Translations under genes and position numbers: made by a program | Shown here: piece after piece, positions 26,125-33,896 of the stretch | How the letters are laid out: each line of letters starts with the position of its first letter | How positions within the stretch are numbered: the first letter of the stretch is position 1 | From: CAYNVS01 sp964400725 | Lineage (GTDB): Bacteria > Myxococcota_A > SURF-8 > CAYNVS01 | Direction: 5' to 3' | DNA: 44,624 nucleotides | Assembly: GCA_964400725.1 (NCBI GenBank) | Contig: CAYNVS010000025.1 | Coordinates: 1 to 44,624, forward strand | Notes under the pieces: generated by a model | What the model was told of the DNA's origin: nothing | What the model saw: only the letters and a program-made list of their open reading frames with translations | Database searches by the model: none

Positions 26125-26282
26125 AGAGAAGCTCTCCTTTAAATAGAAGTTCTGGTTAAAATACACATATTGTATTTTAAACTATTTTTGCGCTTTTTAA
26201 AAATTAAAAAACGCATAAAACGGTTAGCTTTTTTTAACAATTCCCTCAAAGATTTATTATTGCCGGACGTTCCGGCTGGGCG
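26125..26282. other. Intergenic gap with a 15-base hairpin
   Basis: GCCGGA-CGT-TCCGGC (26262-26276) is a perfect hairpin just after the stop of the upstream operon, but no T-run follows on the minus strand. An AT-rich stretch near 26160-26210 probably holds the promoter of the large lipoprotein; I cannot assign its boxes. Confidence 0.45.
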
Positions 26283-26837
26283 TTAATAGTCGCCGCCCTG
26301 CGAATCCCGTTCGCCGCGGTCGCGCTCGGAGTTTCTTTCGTCGCGCTCCCTTTCATATTTAAAAACCTCGAACGGAGTCGGCGCGGTTTCTGGAACTTCC
26401 AGCGTTTCGAGTATTTGCTCGAGGCGCGAAAGATAAAGACTTTTTACGATGAATTTTAAATTTCGGTTCTCGCCGAAACGGTTTTTAAGCAGGCCGAGCA
26501 TTTCGTTGGCTCCGACGACTATTAACGGCCTTTCGGGATATGCGGCAAGATAGGCGAAGAGCGTCTGGGAAGATTTTTCCTTCTCGAACGCCTCGTACAC
26601 AGCGGCCGCAAAAGGCTTGGCTTGATTTTCTATGTTCGCCAGCGATAAATCGTTCGCGACAAGGCAATCCTTGCCGGTTTTTCCGGCGGCGTAAATGGAG
26701 CGCGAAAGAAGAAACGGGTCTTTTATCATAAGGTAAATTGTTTTCGGCGCGCTTGAGGGCGTTTCATTATCTTTTACGTTCGTCTTTGAGGTTTCTTCCG
26801 CCGAACGCTCGACGGCCGTTTTCGTTTCATCGGACAT
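26283..26837 (-). CDS. Unknown cytoplasmic protein, last gene of the TrpE-like operon
   Basis: 184 residues. A charged, disordered N-terminus (about 30 residues) precedes an alternating beta/alpha region: KTIYLMIKD, DCLVANDLSLA, ERPLIVVGANEMLGLLKNRF and LKFIVKSLYLSRLEQIL. The tail is almost all Arg/Asp/Glu. The middle resembles a small Rossmann or receiver-like fold, but I see no phospho-acceptor or nucleotide motif. No signal peptide. Its ATG follows the stop of the previous lipoprotein gene after one base, with AGGAG upstream, so it is translationally coupled. I do not recognise the family. Confidence 0.75.
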   Translation of the reverse strand: MSDETKTAVERSAEETSKTNVKDNETPSSAPKTIYLMIKDPFLLSRSIYAAGKTGKDCLVANDLSLANIENQAKPFAAAVYEAFEKEKSSQTLFAYLAAYPERPLIVVGANEMLGLLKNRFGENRNLKFIVKSLYLSRLEQILETLEVPETAPTPFEVFKYERERDERNSERDRGERDSQGGDY

Positions 26838-26838
26838 A

Positions 26839-27267
26839 TCATCGCTCCTGTTTGTCGGATTGTTTTTTTATCAAAATAAAATTAAGAGCTTCCCCTTTGG
26901 CGGAAATCGGCTTAATCTGACGTTCCCGCTTCTCCGAAAGTTTGTCGAACGCGGCGGTTCCCACTCCGAAGCATCCCTGCGGAAGGTTGGCGTAATAAAT
27001 GCCCGCCGAAAGAGCGTAAAAACCGAATTTCCCCAGATTTTTGCAGTCCGCTACGCCGTTCGCGTCGTTCACCGGCTCGCCCGCCTCGCTTAATACGTTG
27101 ACCAGCAGAAGTCTTTCGCCTGGGCCGGGCGGCGGAGCCGCAACCGTTTCAATCTGCGCGCTTCCCGCCAAATTTTTAAGCGGCGGGGTTTTGTCTTTTT
27201 CGTCGCACGCCGCGCAAAATAAAACCGCCAGCGCCGCCGCGGCGAACGTCGTTAAACTTCGGCGCAT
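26839..27267 (-). CDS. Small lipoprotein, unknown function
   Basis: 142 residues. The signal peptide ends in lipobox CAAC (Cys about 21). The mature part has a short linker and then a compact domain with ERLLLVNVLSEAGEPVNDAN, a Cys in VADCKN, YALSAGIYYANLPQGCFGVG and a basic end. The pattern (strand, 'G-x-P-V', 'aGiYyvnlP-G') recalls carboxypeptidase-regulatory-like or other small beta-sandwich domains, and the two mature-domain Cys could form a disulphide. It lies 4 bases after the larger lipoprotein gene and directly abuts the 184-residue gene. Confidence 0.78.
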   Translation of the reverse strand: MRRSLTTFAAAALAVLFCAACDEKDKTPPLKNLAGSAQIETVAAPPPGPGERLLLVNVLSEAGEPVNDANGVADCKNLGKFGFYALSAGIYYANLPQGCFGVGTAAFDKLSEKRERQIKPISAKGEALNFILIKKQSDKQER

Positions 27268-27271
27268 CCGC

Positions 27272-28813
27272 TTAGCGCCTCTTCGCTTTAAACAGGCCGG
27301 ACGCGGCTTCGGTGGGGCCGAAGGCGTGGTTGCAAATTCCCTGCATAGCGCAGCCTTCCGTCGAGCCGATATAATCGCTGTAACCGTCGCCGTCGTCGTC
27401 GGCCAGCTTGCATTTAACGCCGCCGGGCGTTTTTATATCGAAAGGCGCGCTGAAATGCGGATCGCCAATCTGCGAGTCCGCGCTCTCGACGGCTCGTCCC
27501 AGCTCGTATTCCGCGTATGAAGTCAACGCCGCGCACGAATATTTCATTTGGTCGATTAAAAGCCCCTGAGCCGAGGCCGTTATATCCTGCGCGAAGGCCA
27601 TACAGCAAGATTCGAGCGCGGACGGGACGCAGCTTTTTCCGCCGTGAGTTTTTTGAATTAACTGCCCAAGAGCGTTAGGCGAGTCGGCCGCCGTTACGGC
27701 GTAAAGAGACGGCAGAACGACGAAGTTGAAAACGCGCTGGGTCAGCATTGAAATTCTGACGGAAAGAGACTGCGTATAGAACGACGCGAAGTCTTCCCCG
27801 CGTATTCCGCCGAAGCGGCCTAACAGCGCCCCAAGAGCGATGAACGACAGCGGAAGGTCGCGCCGGACGTTCTCATACCACAAGTAAGCCGATAAATACT
27901 GGTACTCCGAGTAATCTTCGATTATGTCGGTCGAAGGTTCTGCGATGAATTGGTAAATTCCTTCGATGGAAAAGGTCTTAAGCGCCTCCGCCGCTTCCGG
28001 CAGAATAATCGTCGTCTTGCCGGAGACGAGAGAAAGGTCCTTTACGTTGCGCTCTACAATCGCGCAGTAAACGCCGCCCGCGGCCGTAAGGGCGCCGCTT
28101 TCCTCCTTCATTAGCGAGTAGAAAGGCGGGTCCTGCGTCTGCGCGATTTGCAAATAAAAGGCGCACGGGTCTTCGGTTAAAGCCTTGTAGCTTTTTAGGT
28201 TCGGCTCCAAGTATTTTATAATCGGCGACAGGTCGAATTTCGCCGCAACGTCGTACGCGCCGTACAATTTCACTTCGTAATCGACCTCAGGCCCAAGCTC
28301 GTCGCGCTCCCGCTCCGCATCGGTTTCGTCCCCGTCCGCGCCTTCGTCGTAAACTTCGCCGTCCTCGTCTCCGTCAATCTCTTCCGCAGAATCCTCAGTT
28401 TCCGGCTCTTCGTCAATCAGCGCGTCGTCGTCGCCGTCCGACGGATATTCGGCGCTCTCTTCTTCGCCGGCGCTTTCGGGTTCTCCGTTTTCGCCGTCCG
28501 TTTCTTCGGTAATTTCCGGCGTTTCTTCCAGTTCGTCCGGCGAAAGGCATACGCCGCCCCAGCATTTGTAGCCTTCGCCGTCGTTGGCGCAGTCGTAGCG
28601 TTTGTAAGAGCGGCAGTCGGCGGCGCAGGTCATACGGTAATTAGCCTCGCATACGGTCAGGCTTGGAATGCACAGGCACGAATCCGCGTCGCCTCCGCCG
28701 GAAAGCCCTCCTCCGCAGCCCGGCGCGCACAAAACCGCGGCTAAAGCCGCAAACGCAGCTAAGACGGCGGCGCGCGTTGTATTGTTTTTATTAATGATAA
28801 TTGCGCGGTTCAT
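27272..28813 (-). CDS. Lipoprotein with acidic linker and unknown helical domain
   Basis: 513 residues from ATG 28813; a longer frame from 28894 would overlap the TrpE-like gene. The signal peptide ends at a slightly unusual lipobox, APGC, with Pro at -2. Residues about 40-90 are Cys-rich (CLCIPSLTVCEANYRMTC, CRSYKRYDC, CWGGVC), resembling the short Cys motifs of the large lipoprotein at 21535. An Asp/Glu linker of about 90 residues follows. The rest is mostly helical, with a few Cys, and ends with DDDGDGYSDYIGSTEGC, a calcium-loop-like motif. I do not recognise the domain. It lies 14 bases after the TrpE-like gene, so it is in the same operon. It should be anchored in the envelope. Confidence 0.8.
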   Translation of the reverse strand: MNRAIIINKNNTTRAAVLAAFAALAAVLCAPGCGGGLSGGGDADSCLCIPSLTVCEANYRMTCAADCRSYKRYDCANDGEGYKCWGGVCLSPDELEETPEITEETDGENGEPESAGEEESAEYPSDGDDDALIDEEPETEDSAEEIDGDEDGEVYDEGADGDETDAERERDELGPEVDYEVKLYGAYDVAAKFDLSPIIKYLEPNLKSYKALTEDPCAFYLQIAQTQDPPFYSLMKEESGALTAAGGVYCAIVERNVKDLSLVSGKTTIILPEAAEALKTFSIEGIYQFIAEPSTDIIEDYSEYQYLSAYLWYENVRRDLPLSFIALGALLGRFGGIRGEDFASFYTQSLSVRISMLTQRVFNFVVLPSLYAVTAADSPNALGQLIQKTHGGKSCVPSALESCCMAFAQDITASAQGLLIDQMKYSCAALTSYAEYELGRAVESADSQIGDPHFSAPFDIKTPGGVKCKLADDDGDGYSDYIGSTEGCAMQGICNHAFGPTEAASGLFKAKRR

Positions 28814-28827
28814 TTCGGCGGCGGCCT

Positions 28828-30348
28828 TTATTCCTTTGAAATTATAATTTCGTCTATTCCCTTGGCCGCGCTCTTCAAAGCGTCGAAGATGCATTCGGCC
28901 TCGGCGCGCGCTTTTTCATAGGCTCTTTCCGGGTCGGAATTGCGCGTTATGGGCGCGGTAACCTGTATGTGCACGCGCCCTTTGTTGGCCGTTACGGTCG
29001 AGCACGCGCTCACCAAATCGACGTTTCCGCCCAATCCGACGTAGCCGAAAACGCCGCCCGACGGCCCGCGTCTTTCTTTATCGACGACCTGTTTGAGAAA
29101 ACGCAAAGCGGCGCGCTTTGGCGCGCCCGACATCGCCGCGCCGGGAACGACGCGCGATATTGCGTCGAACGCCGTTTTGTTTTTAGCCAGCTTAAACGCA
29201 ACCCTGCTTTGCATCCGCAAAAAGCGTATCGTCTGCTCGGCCTCCGGCTCTTCGGCCTTTATCGAGCCCCGCGCCGCGACTTCATCCACGTCGTCAACCG
29301 CCTGACCGGCGAGCGTCTGCAGGTACATCGTCATGTCGATGTCGTTCTGCATCTCTCTTTTCATTTCGCAGCTTTCCGCCGCGTCCATCGGCCGGAAGCG
29401 CTCTCCGGCGACGTTGTAAACGCATCCGGCGCCTTTTTCGTCCATGCGCAGCAGCGCCTCTTTGGCCATTCCCATTATTTCCAAAGAGCCGAACTTCAGA
29501 TAAAAGCCGTAAGGCTCCGGCCTGATGTATTTCAGCGCCCGGTACATATTCATACTTGTTAAATACAATTTTGAAAAGAAACGCAGCGACAGAACGGCGC
29601 TTTGCAAATCCCCTTTTTTTATTTTGTCCAGCGCCTTTTCGGCTGCGGCGCAGAATTCGTCTTTCTCCAAATTGGCGTGCAGCGACCATTCGGTCGCGGA
29701 GGCGATTTGCCAAAGATATTCGTCGTGCAGTTCTCCGTTGGCGTACGAGACCAGGCTCTCAACCCGTTTGGCGGCTTCCGCGTACGCCGCGTCTAGGTCG
29801 TCGCCTTCCTTAAGGCGGACGTTGTGAACTATAAAGAGTTTGCCGTAAAAGCGGTCGAGAATGAAAACGTTGTCGGCGAACATTAAAAACGCGTCGGGCT
29901 GGTCGAAATCCTCGCTTTCAGCGCCGGATTGAACGCCGTCGTCAACGCGGCAGCCCGACTCGAAGGCGAAGTATCCTACAAAGCCCGAATGAACGGCGGG
30001 CAGCTTTGGATTATCGACTTTTTTAAGTTCCGCGGCTATTGCGGCGAGCTCCGCGTCCGGATTTTCGCAATGTTTTCGTATCTCTTCGCCGTCCTTCCAG
30101 ACCGTAATTTCGGCTCCGCGCCTTTTTACCGTAAACTTAGAGCCTATTCCCATCAGCGAATAGCGGCTCCACGGGTATTCCCCTTCTATCGTTTCGAGCA
30201 AAAAGGCGTTGTTGCCGTGCGGCAGCCTGCAAAAGAGGCTCAACGGAGTGGATAAGTCAGCGAATTGAACGGCGTACACCGGTATTACGTTCCCCTGTTT
30301 CGCCAGTTCCTTGAACTGTTCAAGCGAGGGAAATATTTGTCGGTTCAT
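28828..30348 (-). CDS. TrpE-like chorismate-binding-family protein with degraded active site
   Basis: 506 residues, the length of anthranilate synthase component I. The N-terminal domain is recognisable (TPLSLFCRL, FLLETIEGEYPWSRYSLMG), as is the chorismate-binding domain (GDLQSAVLSLRF, AMSGAPKRAALRFLK, GPSGGVFGYVGLGGNVD, NSDPERAYEKARAEAE). Several catalytic motifs are altered. The usual PIAGTRPRG is YNVAGERFR. The KExxEHxMLVDLxRND block reads KREMQNDIDMTMYLQTLAG, with no Glu-His pair and no Arg-Asn. IRT is CST, and GAGIVADS is TAPITRNS. It is therefore unlikely to make anthranilate in the normal way. No TrpG or other trp gene is present; lipoprotein genes follow instead. The ribosome site is GGAGG, four bases from ATG 30348. 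Family assignment is firm; the role is unknown. Confidence 0.82.
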   Translation of the reverse strand: MNRQIFPSLEQFKELAKQGNVIPVYAVQFADLSTPLSLFCRLPHGNNAFLLETIEGEYPWSRYSLMGIGSKFTVKRRGAEITVWKDGEEIRKHCENPDAELAAIAAELKKVDNPKLPAVHSGFVGYFAFESGCRVDDGVQSGAESEDFDQPDAFLMFADNVFILDRFYGKLFIVHNVRLKEGDDLDAAYAEAAKRVESLVSYANGELHDEYLWQIASATEWSLHANLEKDEFCAAAEKALDKIKKGDLQSAVLSLRFFSKLYLTSMNMYRALKYIRPEPYGFYLKFGSLEIMGMAKEALLRMDEKGAGCVYNVAGERFRPMDAAESCEMKREMQNDIDMTMYLQTLAGQAVDDVDEVAARGSIKAEEPEAEQTIRFLRMQSRVAFKLAKNKTAFDAISRVVPGAAMSGAPKRAALRFLKQVVDKERRGPSGGVFGYVGLGGNVDLVSACSTVTANKGRVHIQVTAPITRNSDPERAYEKARAEAECIFDALKSAAKGIDEIIISKE

Positions 30349-30381
30349 CAGACCTCCGTGGTCATTGGAAAAACGGGATAT

Positions 30382-30410
30382 ATAATATCTTTTTTATTAT
30401 AATATGGCAA
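30382..30410 (-). promoter_or_regulatory. Promoter of the TrpE-like operon
   Basis: Reverse strand TTGCCA (30405-30410), 17-base AT-rich spacer, TATTAT (30382-30387). The start of transcription would be near 30375, with a leader of about 25 bases ending in GGAGG. No attenuator or leader peptide fits in so short a leader. Confidence 0.65.
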
Positions 30411-30505
30411 GCCGAGCCGCAACTTTTATCCAAAAGCGGGCGCATCGGGGCTGATTTGTCAAAGTTTTATCAGTTATTCGCGCCGTCTTGACCTCTACGC
30501 CGGCC

Positions 30506-30527
30506 TCTCTCCGCAAACGGGAAGGGG
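30506..30527. repeat. Degenerate copy of the CTCTCC-CAAACGG palindrome
   Basis: CTCTCTCCGCAAACGGGAAG shares its core with the terminator hairpin at 17056-17077 but has an imperfect stem and no T-run. It may be a dispersed repetitive palindrome. Confidence 0.35.
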
Positions 30528-30563
30528 CGGCGTAAGCGCGGCGCGAGGTTATAGCGGTTCCAA

Positions 30564-30606
30564 AAAGTTTTGTCCCCTACTCCGCTTTCTCCCTCGATAA
30601 AACTTT
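30564..30606 (-). terminator. Possible weak terminator after blc
   Basis: Inverted repeat AAAGTTTT/AAAACTTT with a 27-base loop, then T on the minus strand, beginning two bases after the blc stop codon. Confidence 0.3.
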
Positions 30607-30607
30607 A

Positions 30608-31147
30608 TTATTTCTTCCGCTGCGGCGTCTTTATCAGGCGGGAAACGTCGTATCCCTTCAGTTTCGCCTTTTTAACGATTTCGTCGTAAACCGCGGGTTC
30701 AAGAGAAGGCTCGCGGCTCAAAATCCATAAGTAGTAATGATTGGGAGAGCCGACCAGCGCCCACTTGTATTCGTCGTCGAGTTCAAGTATCCAATAATCG
30801 CCGCGAAACGGCCAAAAAAATTGAACTTTCAGCTTCGCGTTCGAGGTTTTATCGACGACCCACGCCCTTCCGACTGCTTTTTTTTCCTCGCCGTCGAACG
30901 ATTTGAGCCTGCATTTGTTTTCAACGCTAATATCGCCGTTGGGCAAAAGCCCGTATGTCGCCGTCGTATTGTAACAGTCGGCTTGATAGCTGAAAGGCAG
31001 ATGCGCGACGTCGTACCACGCTCCGAGGTATTTGCTCAAATCAACTTTTTTAACGGTTTCGGGATTCGCGAGTCCGCCGGTTGTAGCGCACCCCGCAATA
31101 AAGGCGCCGAGAGCCGCGATTGCGGTAAAAATTATCGCTTTTTTCAT
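30608..31147 (-). CDS. blc: Bacterial lipocalin (outer-membrane lipoprotein Blc)
   Basis: 179 residues. The signal peptide ends in lipobox IAGC (Cys about 20). The lipocalin signature GAWYDVAHLPFSYQ opens the barrel, followed by NTTATYGLLPNGDISVENKC, a central FFWPFRGDYWILELDD (structurally conserved region 2) and YLWILSREPSLE (region 3). This is the usual length and order for Blc, a lipid-binding lipocalin of the outer membrane used in stress and membrane maintenance. Two Cys in the barrel (about 58 and 79) could form a disulphide. The ribosome site is GGAG. The promoter at 31186-31213 suggests its own transcript. Confidence 0.93.
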   Translation of the reverse strand: MKKAIIFTAIAALGAFIAGCATTGGLANPETVKKVDLSKYLGAWYDVAHLPFSYQADCYNTTATYGLLPNGDISVENKCRLKSFDGEEKKAVGRAWVVDKTSNAKLKVQFFWPFRGDYWILELDDEYKWALVGSPNHYYLWILSREPSLEPAVYDEIVKKAKLKGYDVSRLIKTPQRKK

Positions 31148-31185
31148 TTTTTAAGCTCCGATTACAAATTTCTCCGCCAGACAAT

Positions 31186-31213
31186 ATAATACTTAAATTT
31201 AAAATTTTGCCAA
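31186..31213 (-). promoter_or_regulatory. Promoter of blc
   Basis: Reverse strand TTGGCA (31208-31213), 16-base spacer, TATTAT (31186-31191), about 38 bases before the ATG. Confidence 0.5.
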
Positions 31214-31221
31214 TATTTTAC

Positions 31222-31258
31222 AAAAAAAGCCGCGTCCCGCGCAAGGGAAGCGGCTTTT
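31222..31258 (-). terminator. Terminator after the KstD-like gene
   Basis: Stem AAAAGCCGC / GCGGCTTTT with an inner TCCC/GGGA pairing and a short loop. On the minus strand it ends in seven T. It lies 20 bases after the stop codon and would also work on the plus strand. Confidence 0.8.
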
Positions 31259-31278
31259 GCGCGCCTTGAATTTAAAGT

Positions 31279-32922
31279 CTATTCGTCAGTTTGAGGCTCC
31301 AGCCGCGCCGCGTGCATACCGGCGATATATGCGAACACCATAGCCGGGCCTATAGTTCCGCCGCCGCCGCCGTAACCGGCTCCCGGACCGCCTATGCCGG
31401 CGTTGTTTCCGGCCGCGTAAAGTCTCGGAACTACTACGCCGTACGGGTTGAGAGCCTGCGCGTTAGCGTTGACCATTACGCCGCCGCACGTTCCCAAATC
31501 CGCCGGAGCCACTTCTACGCCGTAAAACGGAGCCTTCTCCAACGCGCCCAGCGTTTGACCGTATTCCAACTCGTACGCGCTGTCTCCGCGGTGAAACTCA
31601 GGGTCTTTGCCGGTATTTTTTACGTTGTCGTTGAACGAAGTTACCGTCGCTTCGAGCCCGTCTGGGTCTATGCCCAGAGCTTCGGCCAATTCTCTAATCG
31701 TCTGCGCCTGCTTGACTCCGGTGGAAGCCGTCGGCTTCAGCCCGCTGTCGGATATTTGATAAGCCGGAACGTTGCGGCACTTGACTTCGCCGAAATTTTC
31801 CCACGCGAAGAAAGTTCTCCACGCCGAATCGTAGTCCGACGCCTCGTTGGCGAAGCGCTTGCCGTAGCGGTTTACCGTAATACAGCCGGGCATTCTGCGT
31901 TGAATCATGGCGTTCAAGCCGGGACGGCTGCCAGCGTTCGTCAGCGTTTCGGCGTCCTCTTTGAAAACTGTCGCGCCCCAAACTTCGTTCATATTGCGCA
32001 AACCTACGCCGACCGCCATCGCCATTTTCACGCCGTCGCCTGTGTTCCCTTGGTGGCCTAAAGTGTATTTAGACGGCCCTCTTAAAAAATGCCGCTTCAT
32101 CTCGAAGTCCCAATCGAAGCCGCCCGCGGTAAGAATTACGGCCTTATTGGCTTTGACGTTAATAACCTTATCGCCGCTTTTTACCTTTAAACCGAGTATT
32201 TCCTGAACGCCGGAATCAAGCAGCCTCGTTATTAAAGACAAGGCCGGAGAGTTAAGCATTATTTCGCCTCCTGCGGCGGCGAAACCGTTTGCAAGGCCGT
32301 CTATAAGGTCGGGGCCGAATTCGAGAAATCCCGGCAAATCCGGCTCTATCGAGCGGCCGTTCAACACGCCGCCTTCCCATTCGGGGTGATAGTCGCCCAG
32401 CATCTTCGAAACGCGCCACGTCAGCGCGGTATGCGCCGTTACGAAATCGACCATTTCCGCCCCTTTGTCCACGAACGCTTCAATAATTGACGCTTCCGAT
32501 TGACCCTGCGCAAGAAGGGTTAGATATTTTATCGCGCCTTCCCGCGAGTCGGGAATGTTTTTTTCTTTCATAACCGGATTATTCGGAATCCAAATTACGC
32601 CGCCCGAAAGCTTGGTCGAACCGCCCAGTTCCTCGGATTTTTCCACCAGCAGAGTTTTCGCGCCGGAAACGGCCGCCGCAAGCGCGGCGGTAATGCCCGT
32701 TCCGCCGCCTACCGCTACGACGTCGTAAACTTTATCCCAAACTATTTTGTTCGCGTTCTCGCATTTTTTATCCGAGTCGTCGGAAGAAGAGCCGCATCCG
32801 GGAAGAACAGCCGCTCCCGCGGCAGCCAGCGCGCCCAAAGCCGCGCCCTTCTTTAAAAATTCCCTGCGACCCGCGTCTTTAACAAGCCCGCTAAAACTCT
32901 TTTCTTTTTTTTTCTCGCTCAT
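31279..32922 (-). CDS. Tat-exported FAD dehydrogenase, 3-ketosteroid dehydrogenase (KstD)-like
   Basis: 547 residues. The N-terminus is a twin-arginine signal, GRREFLKKGAALGALAAAGA, ending in LPGC, so it may also be a lipoprotein. FAD-binding Rossmann motif VVAVGGGTGITAALAAA follows, with Glu in LLVEKSEELGG. The segment SGGVIWIPNNP and the C-terminal ADLGTCGGVMVNANA...LYAAGN, then TIGPAMVFAYIAG, are the pattern of KstD-type FAD_binding_2 proteins rather than of fumarate reductases, whose His and Arg pair is not evident. The KstD Tyr-Pro-Gly-Pro-Gly segment reads Tyr followed by five Gly (GYGGGGGTIGP). The likely reaction is dehydrogenation or reduction of a cyclic ketone or enone; the substrate is unknown. 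It lies 47 bases after a seven-heme cytochrome gene, its probable electron partner. Confidence 0.87.
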   Translation of the reverse strand: MSEKKKEKSFSGLVKDAGRREFLKKGAALGALAAAGAAVLPGCGSSSDDSDKKCENANKIVWDKVYDVVAVGGGTGITAALAAAVSGAKTLLVEKSEELGGSTKLSGGVIWIPNNPVMKEKNIPDSREGAIKYLTLLAQGQSEASIIEAFVDKGAEMVDFVTAHTALTWRVSKMLGDYHPEWEGGVLNGRSIEPDLPGFLEFGPDLIDGLANGFAAAGGEIMLNSPALSLITRLLDSGVQEILGLKVKSGDKVINVKANKAVILTAGGFDWDFEMKRHFLRGPSKYTLGHQGNTGDGVKMAMAVGVGLRNMNEVWGATVFKEDAETLTNAGSRPGLNAMIQRRMPGCITVNRYGKRFANEASDYDSAWRTFFAWENFGEVKCRNVPAYQISDSGLKPTASTGVKQAQTIRELAEALGIDPDGLEATVTSFNDNVKNTGKDPEFHRGDSAYELEYGQTLGALEKAPFYGVEVAPADLGTCGGVMVNANAQALNPYGVVVPRLYAAGNNAGIGGPGAGYGGGGGTIGPAMVFAYIAGMHAARLEPQTDE

Positions 32923-32969
32923 ATGCAGCTCCTATAATGCTTCGGTTGCGTTTGTCGTCGTAATTGTTT

Positions 32970-33794
32970 TTAATTTGCGCTTTTAACGTCTTTAACGCCG
33001 TTTATATGCGCTCCGCCCTGAATTATTTTCTTGTCTTTATCGACCGTGGTCGAGTGGCAGGAATTGCAGTCGGCGTTGACGTCGCCCGTAGGGCTTGCAA
33101 GCGCGTGGCAGGCGCCGCATTCTTTGGCCTTGCCGCTTGCGTCGCCCCAAGCGGGCGTCTTATTCGTTCCGCCGGTAAGAGTCGCCCCGTGGCAATAAAC
33201 CGAAGAACAGGTTTTGTTCTCGTATTTCGGGGAAGCTCCGTCAGCGGCGGCCGTTCCGGAGAATTTTACTTCCGCTTTGCCGTCGGAGTCTATATGCCCT
33301 TCCGCGTCGGTTTTATCCGGAACGGCGTGGCAGTCGGCGCACATGCCCGCATGAGCCGCGTGCGACCCTACGCCCGCGTTTGCGGCGGAACACTCGCCGC
33401 GCAAATCCTTCGGGGGAGCGCCGTCGGCTTTATCGCCGTGGCACGAGCCGCAGCCTTCGACTGTTACGTCTATTTTGCCGTTTTTATGCAAAGCGGCTTG
33501 AACCGGATTAAAGTCCGCGTCGATTACGTCGCCGTGGCACTGAAAACATTTTTTATTCTGCGGATGACCGCCTAATACCGGCGGGGCTCCGTGGCAGCCG
33601 TCGCATCCTTTGGGAACCGGAACTATTTTCGCGCCGCAACTGTCCGTCGCCGGCTGCTCGGTCTCGGTTTCGGAATTGTCCGAATCGTTGTCCGCGCCTT
33701 CCGCCGGGGAAGACGATCCGCCGCATCCTGCGGTCGAGGCCGCAATTAGAAGCAACGCCAAAAACGAATAAGCAAAAAAACTTTTTTGAGACAT
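32970..33794 (-). CDS. Seven-heme c-type cytochrome lipoprotein
   Basis: 274 residues. The signal peptide ends in lipobox TAGC (Cys 24), then a short Ser/Asp/Glu linker. Six CX2CH heme motifs occur at about residues 64, 83, 115, 152, 226 and 243, and one CX4CH (CSSVYCH) at about 196. The CX4CH/CX2CH combination is that of the Geobacter-type 'C4xCH/C2xCH' domain family. Spacing and several free His (HPQNKK, SHAAHAG) fit bis-His or His-Met ligation. It should be an envelope electron-transfer protein. The flavoprotein gene follows 47 bases downstream, and the DUF362 gene lies 102 bases upstream on the same strand. Cytochrome c maturation genes must be elsewhere. Confidence 0.92.
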   Translation of the reverse strand: MSQKSFFAYSFLALLLIAASTAGCGGSSSPAEGADNDSDNSETETEQPATDSCGAKIVPVPKGCDGCHGAPPVLGGHPQNKKCFQCHGDVIDADFNPVQAALHKNGKIDVTVEGCGSCHGDKADGAPPKDLRGECSAANAGVGSHAAHAGMCADCHAVPDKTDAEGHIDSDGKAEVKFSGTAAADGASPKYENKTCSSVYCHGATLTGGTNKTPAWGDASGKAKECGACHALASPTGDVNADCNSCHSTTVDKDKKIIQGGAHINGVKDVKSAN

Positions 33795-33896
33795 GCAAAT
33801 TCTCTCCCGCGTTTTTAAAGAGCCTCTCTTTATATAATAAGTTCGAAATGCGCCGAAACTTTATCGAAAGCCGCGGCGCTTGTTTTTAAATTCAAT

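Noticed and set aside
28828..30348. Calling the gene trpE
   Set aside because: Catalytic motifs are replaced and no trp partner is present, so the symbol would mislead.
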